From positions 26,656,876 to 26,720,875 of the forward strand of contig NC_092567.1 in the NCBI RefSeq assembly GCF_037975245.1: a stretch of DNA of 64,000 nt, written 5' to 3'. This document shows positions 11,361 through 23,500 of this stretch, piece after piece. This DNA comes from Apostichopus japonicus (taxonomy: Eukaryota; Echinodermata; Holothuroidea; Aspidochirotida; Stichopodidae). The notes under the pieces were generated by a model. It was not told the DNA's origin, searched no databases, and saw only the letters and a program-made list of their open reading frames with translations. How positions within the stretch are numbered: the first letter of the stretch is position 1; every line of letters starts with the position of its first letter. Both the position numbers and the translations under genes were made by a program.

Positions 11361-14133
11361 TCACCTCTCAGGCAGTAAACCCACAGAACTGAACGGCCAG
11401 ACCTGTAATACAAATGAAAGAAACTGTTTCATTCACTGGTGGAATGACAATAGGTTAAGGGCCGGCATTTATTTGCAACATATACATATATAATGACGGC
11501 AGTCTTTAAAGAGAACTTCCACTCCAGCCTTTTATAACATCTTCCCAACAGTTGCAGGTGAAATTCCTGTTTAACTAACTATCAAAGATGTATGGATATA
11601 AGCTGCACAGGTACCTTATAGATAGCTCTGCCTCGTATAAGTCCCACTGGTATGGGGCCAAAACATCTAGAGTCCATAGAATTCCTTCGGTTATCACCTT
11701 CAACCCATACATGGCCTCTTGGAACCTAAGGATCAAGGCAGTGGAAAGTCATGGAATGAGCTGCTTGCTTTAAATATCTTTTGTTAACTTATAGAATTCT
11801 GTCAAAATTAGAAAAATACTGAAAAATATTTGCTGATGTTTGTGATGTTTGCTGAGGTTTGTTAGATAAAAAAAATTGCCATTGTTTAAACAAAAATAAA
11901 GATTTTGGTATACTCTGATCAGTCTAATGACAATGTAATAATTGAAAAAGCAAAGTGAGGTTTAACAACACATTATTTTGTTGTTTTGATGTTGGGGTAT
12001 AGCAGTATTATACTTAAGGCTTTTAGAAGTGTCACAGCATGAATGGACCCCATTGGCAAAATGTAAAGAGGTTTACAGACCTCTAAAGTCAGCGGTATTG
12101 CTCCCCCCTCCTCCCCCCACCACTTCCCCATCATCAAGGGATCAAGTGATACTCCCCCCCTCTTCCCCCACCACTTCCCCATCATCAAGGGATCAAGTGA
12201 TACTCCCCCCTCTTCCCCCACCACTTCCCCATCATCAAGGGATCAAGTGATACTTCCCCCTCTTCCCCCACCACTTCCCCATCATCAAGGGATCAGGTGA
12301 TACTCCCCCCTCCTCCCCCCACCACTTCCCCATCATCAAGGGATTAAGTGATAGCAAGTCCAATAATGGTCACTCATGTTCTAACATCATATGGAATCAT
12401 TAACCAGGGTTAGTATAAGTTGATAGGCTATTTTAGCCTTTCTCTACATCTCAGAAATAATCTGGAGTTCCAGAATCTTTTTGAGAAATACTTTTCAAAG
12501 CTTTTAGCAAATTGATTGGTGAGGGGAGGGGGGGGGGATGGGCAATACTGATAACATTTAAAGTAATATTGGAATAATTAATAATTTTATTTTCATACAA
12601 GGTACTGTAGTATTAAATCACAGTATCAAATGGCAAATTTTGCATATCTCTGAAGACTCTGTACTTCCAGGAGAATCTCTCTCATTAATTAGTGTCAAAG
12701 TTAATTAGTAACTAAATGGTAAGGTTTTTGTTAAAACACATCATACGACCCATTGGCTACTGTAAGTTTACATGTAATAAACTTGTAACCTGGACAAAAG
12801 TGGAACACTATTAAAGTTACACTAGAAAGGGAAGTCTGCTGTTTTTGGAAATTTACACATGTGCAGGTGGACATAACTTATAAAAATTTAGGAAGCAGTG
12901 AGAAGCAAATTCTAAACAAGAATTTGTTGAATGCATCCAATAATTCTTACATATTGCCTCATTCTAGTAAACCTCCAGGACGTTTCATCAGGCATATGGT
13001 CAAATTCTAAAGCAACAACTCTCTTGCAAAGGAAGCAGTCAGGATTCAGTGGAGACTTGAAAACGACCACATCACCCCTGTGAAAATACAAAAGCAAAAT
13101 GTTTCAGCTTGTTGTGATAAAGATCATACTCTTAGAATTAGATAGTAGGTATGAGCATATAAGAATGCTAATTAGATCATACATGTTGGGGAAATAATGG
13201 TTACATCTCACAACAGATGGAATCCATGAAACTCTTTATAGATGGGGAGACACTTCAGTCATAATTAACACTGAGTGATAATTTATTATTATACCATTAA
13301 ATCGATCCTTCCATGCAACCTTGCAGGGAGGAGAATCTTATTTACCTGTTCACCTTGCACAGAAGTCTAGTGCTCACATGCTCCGTCAGGAGAACGCTAT
13401 CATCTTCGACAGTAGGAAGCATTGAGGGACCAGTGCACTGCAAAACAAAGAGAAATCTATATCAAACAGGATGCTAGTGATCAGTATCAACAGTAGCTAT
13501 CTCAGTTTCCTTCTTTCTCTTTTGCACATGCTGTGACTCTTGCACAAAAACCATTAAAACAAACAAGAAATTTAAATAGGGTATAAGACTTCTGGATTAT
13601 CCCCAAAAGTACCAGTGTACAGCTTTTCTGACAACAGTGATACAGTAACTGAGAACTGTAAAGAAAGTTTATTATACTTTATATCCGGATTTTCCATGGA
13701 CATGTCCTCTGCTGTAAGTACATGAGTGCCCATTTGGATTTTCAAAATTCAAAATAATAGTTAGGTTCTTATTCATAGCGTTGTAAGATAAATAGAGACA
13801 AAGATTGTCTGGATGGTGATTCGGCAATCTAGCTACTCCAAGTGAGAAGGAAATTTTAAGTGTCAATACTAATGGTGATTCAATATTCTAAAGATTGACT
13901 AAGTGGTAACAAATATGATGCCATTTGAAGCAGGTAAACTATATCCTTTATTTTAAAATCACTTCAACAAAAATGTGTAGGAACCCAAACTTTAACTTAG
14001 ACAACTCCCCACCTGGGCCATGACCACTTACCCACGTAAAATCCACAATGTACTCGGTCACAAAATGTGTACAACAATAAATCACTCCACCATACTTGCC
14101 AAGTTGAAGTGACCATTGGAGAAGTTTTGCCAT
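11361..14133 (-). CDS. IMMP1L: Mitochondrial inner membrane peptidase subunit 1 (IMMP1L), complete
   Basis: Seen: five coding exons, complement(14032-14133, 13346-13437, 12951-13077, 11615-11725, 11361-11402), 474 nt, 157 aa, all with GT-AG borders and matching phases. Human IMMP1L has 166 aa. Exon 2 carries CTGPSM with the catalytic Ser at about residue 39. Exon 3 carries [10 protein letters not shown] and CKRVVALE with the catalytic Lys at about residue 83. Exon 4 carries [12 protein letters not shown] and [15 protein letters not shown]. Exon 5 is 13 codons plus stop ([13 protein letters not shown]). Known: type I signal-peptidase family (S26); with IMMP2L it removes sorting signals from proteins exported to the intermembrane space. 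Odd: the usual LEGD after the Lys box reads LEFD. Start: 14133 was chosen from the family N-terminus; the frame is open upstream to an ATG at 14232, but possible splice acceptors lie between the two. Confidence 0.93.
12095..12352. repeat. C-rich ~50-bp tandem repeat, 5 copies
   Basis: Unit is built on CCATCATCAAGGGATCAAGT followed by a C-rich tract. It lies in intron 3 of IMMP1L (between 11726 and 12950). The proline-rich and glycine-rich ORFs on the two strands come from the repeat. Confidence 0.9.
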
Positions 14134-15478
14134 GGCTTCATATATATAACCATATAATGTATCATAACTGCACAGCTGAAAATATGAAACAAAGTACATT
14201 TTAAGATTCAGTTCAGAAAGCTTCCTGATCATAACTCAAAATAACTTGAACAAGTCGTATAAATATCTTTTGCATAACTCTGTCAAACATTCGAAAGTCT
14301 TGAGTTTTACTTTCTATGGTAGCTTGTAAAATGTTACCCTAATTAAAACAAGACATTCTGCCAGAAGAAAAGACAAAACAGAGAAAACTATGTTGTGAAA
14401 ATAACTGACCTACAGTAGCCTAGGCCTAATTTAATATTCACTTTATTTCTGAGCAAACACTTCATAGGTTAATATTGTTCAGCCTGAGCTGATTGGTACT
14501 AAAGTTAATTCAAAATATAAGAAGCTACAGTACTGAATACAGAAAGCTTTTGCTGCAAAAAAATACACTTTTACAAAACTTCTACACAGGCTACAGCCTA
14601 CAGTATTATTACACCACAACTGAGTTTGAAGATTTCGCATATCTGGTACCAAATATAATGGGCACATATTCAACATCATTAAAATGTGACAAACTTCAGA
14701 GTAACTATATTAATTAATAACAATGGCTTAACACAGTAATTTCAAAGAGCTGGAATATTTTTCATTGCGGACTTACAATGTCTGCACAGTAAGACTTAGA
14801 GTTAATGTAACTTCATAAACGTACTTCCCGAACCCATCAGGTTCTCTCGAAGTTGCTACCGCCTCTGTATAGGTCTTTGTTAGTGATGATTGCACCTCAT
14901 GGTGTTGTACATGCGACCTTGTATTTTCATTCTATGCAAGGTGTATTTTGAACATGCACATGAAACTAGAAAATCAATACGTCAGATACACAGTGACTAT
15001 CTAGTATTGGTGCGCCATAACAAAACACACACTGATGGAACAGTAATTCATCAATGAAAGGATGATACAACTACGCTTACCTGTAATGGAACTGATAAAA
15101 CAACATCCCGGCTTGGTAGTCACAGGATATATGGCAATCTGAACTATTAATGCTCAGCAATTACAAAGTTAACTGACCTCTGAAGTTTCAACATTCCGAA
15201 ATTTCGCTCATCTAGTCCTTTTGTACTGTTGTGTAGCCTTCCATATACATTCTACCTGAATTATTTGCAGGTTCAGTACAAGTCGACCTACTGTAGGCCT
15301 AAGTGTTAAATTATTAACGTGTTTATTAAATTATTAATGAATACAAATATAACGATCCATAACACTACACTCACTTTGGTTGGCCTACTATTGTAGCATG
15401 GTTGGCTCATAGTTGACGCACTTTAGAATTTGATCAACGATGGCTATCAAGGAAAAATCCAAATCACTCAACAGTAGG
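14134..15478. other. 5' flank of IMMP1L
   Basis: No other coding exon was recognised. It lies between the divergently transcribed IMMP1L and WDR45 genes and may hold IMMP1L 5' UTR exons and promoter, which cannot be placed from sequence alone. Confidence 0.35.
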
Positions 15479-15485
15479 CTATGCG

Positions 15486-16498
15486 CTTTCTGGTCACTTC
15501 GCCCAACAACCATTTCGCCCGACTGTCATTTCGCCCAACTAGCATGGTCATTTCGCCCAACCAGCATGGTCATTTCGCCCAACCAGCATGGTCATTTCGC
15601 CTAACCAGCATGGTCATTTCAGTCATATTCAGTCAGAATAGTACCACTCTTTCTATTTCACTAATCCACAGCTGTCGTTCTGCTTGATGACTTCGATCAA
15701 GCGTTTATCAAGTCCGCCAGGCGTTAATCAAGGGTATTGTTCACAGCAGTTAGGTGTTAATAGTTCTACATAGTGTTAATCTAATGTTATACAAACAAAG
15801 GGGAATCAGTCTCCATAAAAACCTATCAAACCTAACCCCTAAAACATGATCCATCCTACCAACTGTTACCACGACTTCAAGTTTCCTTAATATTCGTTTC
15901 GTATCCCGTAACGTTAACCAATTCCCAAACGTTTCCTTATTAAATTGACCAAACCCATAGAAGTATTCCCGTCCGGGAGTAGCTGCAGAATACTGCGCTG
16001 GATCCGAGATTGTGGTTTTGACGGAGACAAACAACGTCCAACGCCGTCTTATATTGTGCTTGAGTAGATGGCGTTATTATAGTATTGTTAAGATTATTGG
16101 ACTGATATTTTTTCCCTACAGTATTTTCGAGTGTACAATGCAATTTTTGTGGTAAGATGATCCTTGAACATACACGTAAAATTAATTTATAAGAATGCAC
16201 TGTGGAACTTAAGCCTATCCGTAAATAAGTTAGCGCCATCTATCCCTTATCCACTTTTACCTCGTAGCCCGTAGCACCTATTTTGGTTAAGTTTCAATAA
16301 CGCAGGGTATTCGACAGCTATTCCCCTGTCCGTTATATTGAAGTAACTTTAATCAATGTTGGTCGAAATAACCAGCAAGGTTGGGAGAAATGACCATACT
16401 GGTTGGGCGAAATGACCAACAAGGTTGTGCAAAATGGTAAGGTTGATGGAAATTGCAGTTGGGCGAAATGGTTGTTGTGCGAAGTGACCAGCTTCCGT
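15486..16498. mobile_element. Foldback-like element with tandem repeats in its arms
   Basis: Left arm begins near CTGGTCACTTCGCCCAACAA and the right arm ends with its near reverse complement. Inside the left arm about five ~23-bp units (CATTTCGCCCAACCAGCATG) repeat; the right arm has the inverse (GGTTGGGCGAAATGACC). A 7-bp direct repeat, CTATGCG, flanks it at 15479-15485 and 16499-16505. No coding. The class is inferred from architecture. Confidence 0.7.
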
Positions 16499-16505
16499 CT
16501 ATGCG

Positions 16506-17597
16506 TACTTCATACGTGTGCTGTAGTTCCTCAGAAATGTAATGATCTCAAAATATTTATTGTTCTGTGCCTACGCAATGTACAATTGAGCAGAATTTGA
16601 CCACAAAATGTCTGCCGTGTCAAGTTCTCACATACTTGAAATTGGCACATTCGCTGATAAGCCAACAATAAGTATATCCATTCATGATTGACTCTGACAG
16701 GTCAGGTCCCAGAGAGCTGTGGTATCATGTTGAGGTATTTTTGGTTCTTTTTAGGGAGTAAGAATTTCAAATGCCACAAATATGTGCAAAACTGTGGGGA
16801 GGATATTAAAAGCTTAAAAAAAAACACAATTTGATCAGCACATAGCTGAAATGAATTAAAAATCATGGAATATGTAACTCTGCTTCGCTGCAAAAAGTTT
16901 AGGTTGCCTGCTGTATCGTTGCTACAGTAGTACTAAGGTTTGTCAAATTTGTAGGTGTGTAATTATATATGAAGCCTTTACTTAACTGTGTATCTAGCCT
17001 TGGCCTAACTACTGTATTTATCGTGCACAATCATGACGATATAGTTTTTTGACAAAATTTTTACCTATTTGCAGAGAATCAGCAAATTTCACAGATCACA
17101 ATAATAATTGGTTTGACTGTGGCAATGTTTACATTTCATGGTCAAAATTTAAAGTATGGGATGTCATCACCTGGATTCACAAGAGCCACAAGTAAAAAAC
17201 AAGCATGGTCTGGATTATTTCTTACCAAAAAAAATAGAAGGAAATTAGAGGGAATCTAAGTGTTACTGTACATTGAGTAATTGAAATAACATGGGGGAGT
17301 GAGTAAGGTACAGTAGCTATGTGTTTGGAGTAATATACTGTTGAGACAAAATGAGTAAGGAAACCAGTGTAGGATGATGTATTACCATAGATGTCTTGTA
17401 ACCTGCAAAAATAAAATACAATGGGAGCACAAGGCATAGTCATAAAGTTACCAATGATGACTACAAAATCCATAATTCTACTTATAAATGCTTATTGTGT
17501 ACATCTACAATAATTTACAATATTCAGCCTGCATGGTTATTCACTGATTCTTACAGCATTTGCTTCCCAAAAATAATCTTGGTGTAGTCCAGTCAAG
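16506..17597. other. 5' flank of WDR45
   Basis: No exon, repeat array or bounded element was recognised. It probably contains the WDR45 promoter and 5' UTR. Confidence 0.35.
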
Positions 17598-20500
17598 ATG
17601 GCTTTGAGAGGAGTTTATTCCCTGCAATTTAATCAGGATCAAGGTAATGTATTTAATTCTGCTTTAATTTACAGTCCATTTACACTTAGAATTGTTGTTT
17701 TCAAACTTTATCCACCAAATGCTTAATTAGATATCTTGGTTGTATGTTGATAGGGGTTGATTGGGATTCTAGTATAATGTTTACTTATGTTCCCTTAAAT
17801 ACTGTTGTTAATAGGGGTTGATTGGGATTCTAGTATAATGTTTACTTATGTTCCCTTAAATACTGTTTTTGATAGGGGTTGATTGGGATTCTAGTATAAT
17901 GTTTACAGTATGTTCCCTTAAATACTGTTGTTGATAGGGGTTGATTGGAATTCTAGTATAATGTTTACTTATGTTCCCTTAAATACTGTTGTTGATATGG
18001 GTTGATTGGGATTCTAGTATAATGTTTACTTATGTTCCCTTAAATACTGTTGTTGATAGGGGTTGATTGGGATTCTAGTATATGTTTACTTATGTTCCCT
18101 TAAATACTGTTGTTGATATGGGTTGATTGGGATTCTAGTATAATGTTTAATTATGTTCCCTTAAATACTGTTGTTGATAGGGGTTGATTGGGATAATGTT
18201 AACTTATGTTCCCTTACAGGTAAATACTGTTGTTGATATGGGTTGATTGGGATTCTAGTATAATGTTTACTTATATTTTCCCTTAAATACTGTTGTTGAT
18301 AGGGGTTGATTGGGATTCTAGTATAATGTTTACTTATGTTCCCTTAAATACTGTTGTTTAATGTAAGCACTTAATGATTTGTTCGCTCTCTAATTTTTAT
18401 GAATATTGCAATGTAACTACTTTTGATTTCTCTTCTCTGGAAAATTATGAAAAAATAACTTTGTTTTACATTTTTTGTTTGATCAGGATGTTTCTCATGT
18501 GCGATGGAATCTGGTGTTAGAATCTATAATGTAGAGCCCCTCGCTCCAAGGCTTCGATTAGGTTTGTATATGAATTAATTTATTGACCACAACCATGTTT
18601 TGTACTGTTCAAAATAAGTGGAGACTTGTGGTAACTATGAAACATCATTTTCTCTAATCCTGTATATCAGATATATTCTTTGGTAAAATGTTGGCTCGTT
18701 ATTTTTCGGATCATCTATCGCTAATATGAAGCACTGAGCTATTCTTTTAAATTCAGTTTTAATACTCATAGGACTCTCACACACATCAAAGTTTGATAAA
18801 TTTCAGTCTTACTGTATTTTTAGTAAATTAATTGCCAATCAATTCCACAAATTCATACAGTGTATACTAATGATATCCAACTTCCAGTTGTGTAATAATG
18901 AACTGCCAATATCTGCTACTTGTTTCATATTTTAGAGAAAGATGTTGTTGGCAGTGTCACCAGAATAGAAATGCTCAATAGAACCAACCTAATTGCTATT
19001 GTCGGTAAGTAAAAAGATGACCCACCCATTAGTATCTTTATGTGACAGTGATGTAGACAAGTAGTTTTATCCAAGTAACTGGTACTTCAGAGTTTCTTAA
19101 TTCTGGAGTACCAGCGTCCAATTACTTCTCTCTTTTTTATCTGATTCCCAAACTTTAAAAATCCAAGAACAGAGTACAAATATGTTTTTATCAGAGTACC
19201 TTTGATGTATTTAATATAAAAGAGCTTTGTGCTTGTAACTGCTACTGTTGTTGATTAAACAATTGAATATAGAAATGATTTCTTGGACCTTGTTATTCTG
19301 TGCCAATTTCGGTCAATATGTCTCAATACAGTATTTTCAAAAACTCCTCATATTGGAATCGCATGTTAGAAGTATTTTTTTACTGAGATGAACATACTGT
19401 TTTGCAAGAAAGGCATTTTTAAGTGAGCAAAGGGTACTTGAAATTTAGTACAAGTACTTTAACATCTGAATATGAGTACCAAATGATGAGTACAGATACG
19501 TTTTAATACTCAAGTACTCAAAAGTGAGCACAAGTACTTGCAAAGATTATGCAAGTACTTGCAAAGATTATGCAAGTACTTTTTAAGTACAATGACGCTA
19601 ATATACAGTACGAAGCATGCCTGGCGTCAACCCTTGTGAAAAGCTCCTAAATTTTCCTCATGGAGTGATTTTGTAAGGCAAATTTAAATATTAAATGGGA
19701 AAATTGTAATTTTACCAAAAGGTGTTTCTCTTTTGTTAAACTTCTTTAGAAGTGAATATTAGGCTTTACTGGTTTACAATTTATGTTGCCTAATATTTTT
19801 CGCTTCCAATATGAAACATCCGGTTACATTTATTTTATTTCAGGAGGAGGAAAAATGCCAAAGTTTGATGAAAACACAGTCCTCATTTGGGATGATTTTA
19901 TGAAGAAATTTGTCCTAGAGTTGACATTTCCAGCTTGGGTCCTAAATGTGAAACTCAGAAAAGATAAGTAAGTATAGTAATGGTCATGTTTGCTTCGAAA
20001 GGCACGCATAATTTGTCTGAAAGTTGAAAAAAAAAAATTAAACACAACTGCTCAATTTTCATATATATTACATTGATTCCCTGTTCTGTTAACACCCTCC
20101 ACCTCTTCCCATACCCAAGTTTCTTTGTCTGTCTTCCTCCTTTTGTTTTAATAATTGAAGTAGTTAATTACAGTTTCCTCAATTTAGTCCTGTACTCTAC
20201 TAAATTTTGACCACATTGGAAGCACACTACAGCCATGATCAAAGCTTTAGTAGGTATTTCCTGAACTCTGTTTTACACATCTACTGTTTTATTTTCTTTC
20301 TCTCTCTCTCTTTAGGATAGTTGTGGTTCTCTGCAACCAAATATATGTATATAGTTTTCCAAATGATCCACAAAAGCTTTTCACATTTGACACCAGGCCA
20401 AATCCTCAAGGTAAAGAATTTTTTTTTCTTTTTCTTTTTTCTGACAGTTTCAAAGTAAATGTATACCTCTTGATTGTAGGTGTAATTTCTTCCTCCAAAA

Positions 20501-23500
20501 ATGTTACTCAGGTGATGGAAAGAGAAAGATCAAGAAGGAGGTGCGGTGGCCGGGGGGAATCAATATTAACGAGAAGGGGACAGATGGTTCTTCCTGATGT
20601 GATCAAACTTTCAGGTTGTCAGGCTTCTCAAGCTTTACATTATACAAGCACTGCATATTTGGTGACTCAATTCCATTTGTGTGTTACAGTAAGGTGACCA
20701 TATTTTCCTGACTGGAATCAGGGACATTTATTGCATGACTGATATGGGGGAGAGGTGGGGGAGAGGGGAAAGGTGCTTAGATGTAAAATGGTGATACTTA
20801 GAAGCACTTTTTAAATCAATTTTATTTTCAAAAATGTAGCTTTTTCTTAGATGAAATTTTCTTACTTTACGTGCTTCTTTAAGAGCTCGTGAGTTGCTCA
20901 TGCTCACACTATAAGTGTCGTTGTGTCGCCGTAGTTGCCAATTATATGGTCGAAAGATACTAGATCGATCTAGCATATTTTAACAGTGTTTCCACTTTAC
21001 ACTGGCCCACCTGAAATGCTGGTTATAAGTTCCGTTCTGCGACTGCACACGTGACTAAATTTTGTTTTTTAAATTATTTTACTAATAATGTGGGATATTT
21101 TCGAAATTCCTGAACAATTTGACGAATCGGGGACATTTTCGGGGACACTTGTTTATCAGGGACAGCAGACTGTAATCGGGGACTGTCCCCAAAAATCGGG
21201 GACGTCTGGTCACCTTATGTTACAGTATCTCCTTTGGTTATTCCTGCAGGTGTCTGTGCTCTTTCCCCTTCCAGTGATCACCAGATATTAGTCTTTCCTG
21301 GTCACAAGCAAGGCAGTATACAGATTCCAGACTTGAGTGTAGTAGAATCAGGCTTTTCCAGTTCTCCTGTCACTATCAATGCCCATCAGGGTGAAATCCA
21401 GTGTATTGCAATAAACCAAGAGGGTACACGCGTGGCAACAGCATCATCAAAGGTAACAAAAGGGGCAAGGGAAGGGGGACATTGAATGGATACTACATGG
21501 TGTTTACCTTTAAAGAGAGATCGGAGCAGACCAAGTTAAAGCTGTTATAGCAGTGTACTATGGAGACCCAACCAACTTGCATGTCTGAGGTTACTAGGTT
21601 TTTTAAAAAGGAAATTTTTCTTTGTTGGTTCCAAGAATAATGACTATCAACTTTGAGAGAGATTTTTATGAATACTTGCTTGTAACACATACTGTAACTG
21701 TATAAACATAACAGTTTTTCTTGAGGTGGCTGTATCACTATTGGTAGTTTCTCAGGAATGTCAGGGAGTTATATACAACCATGGAGGGCAATAGTTATGA
21801 AAATGAAGTCAAGGCACAACAAAACTTGCAAACAGACACCATGGCTGCGGCTATGAATGGCATCATGTGAGTGTGGTTGGGTTGAATAACAGCTGTGTGC
21901 ACCATTTGGACAAGTAGAAATACTTGAATTAGTTTCTGACATGGTGCCCTAGACTCCCTTGATTGCATTATTCATCTGGTGTGGTGGGTGAGGTGTGGAG
22001 TGTAGGGTCGGGCAGTGTGCAGTAGGGTTTGTATAATTGTAGTTGTGAATTGCTCAGCTGATTTTTCAACAAAGGTTACTTACATGTGTTGTTAAGAAGT
22101 TTTAAACAATAATGGAGGAGAGTTATATTTAATCTAGGGTTAAATTGCTGCAGCTATGCTTGTGCTGACACAACAACAGAATTACATGACTCTACTCTTT
22201 GACACATGTTTCCTTTTATGCAGGGGACATTAATCAGAGTATTTGACACTACATCTCGTAAGCAGCTAGTGGAGCTTAGAAGAGGATCTGACCCTGCTAC
22301 CCTTTACTGGTAAGGGGGACAGGTTATCCTTCAATAAAATCCTTGTTTGCATGTAAATCACAGCAGAAGGCAAAAGATTCATTGTAAACAATTGTTGCAA
22401 AAAACTGTTTTCTTACGTAGTTGTGAACTGCTTTATTTACATTGAAAGTACTTGTATGCCAGTTTTCCACCACATACAAGAGTCAGTAGACCTACAAAGT
22501 GTTAAAATAAATGATAATTGCAATTCATCCAAATGCTGCATTTTCCATGATGTTTTTGTCGCTTAAAGAACCTGTAACTGTTTCTATGAATTCTAAATCT
22601 TGTCCCTGAAATAGTTCTCACATTAGTGTCAAACAGATCCACTAGCAGATTGGACATTTTGGAAAAAAGAAAGTGTTCTGGCATTTAAAGTACTCCAGAA
22701 GTATATGTGGTTGCACCCCTTCTCTATGCCCTGATTTAAAATTTGAGGGGGGAGGGGGCATGAAATTTGGCTTACATCCATTCTAGGGAGGGGTCAAAGT
22801 GGGGGGGGGGTGGTAAGGGAGCTTCAGTGCAGAGTTATGCTATCATTTCCATCACTTCAACTACATTTGTGTATTACAATTCAATCTTGGCCAAGTAAAC
22901 AACTTAGGGTACATACAAGTGGTGCTTTGCCATCCCGTTTTGACCCAAACATTTCTGTAGCAGAACTCTGAACCCCCCTCCCCTCTTCACCACTAATTAT
23001 GGCTACTTCATTTTGATTTTGACTGCATTTTAGAGGCTGTAGAAAAAACATAGAATTCAGTTATTAAACAACATCAATAAGAAATTATTTTATGGGTTGG
23101 AGATTTTATTCTTGTCTGTTTTCTCTTGCTGCAGCATCAACTTCAGTAACGATTCATGCTATCTGTGTGCATCTAGCGATAAAGGCACTGTCCACGTATT
23201 TGCCCTGAGTAACACCACATTAAACAGAAGATCAACGTAAGTAGTCTCATGCTATCTGTGTGCATCTAGCGATAAAGGCACTGTCCACGTATTTGCCCTG
23301 AGTAACACCACATTAAACAGACGATCAACGTAAGTAGGCTCATGCTATCTGTGTGCATCTAGCGATAAAGGCACTGTCCACGTATTTGCCCTGAGTAACA
23401 CCACATTAAACAGACGATCAACGTAAGTAGTCTCATGCTATCTGTGTGCATCTAGCGATAAAGGCACTGTCCACGTATTTGCCCTGAGTAACACCACATT

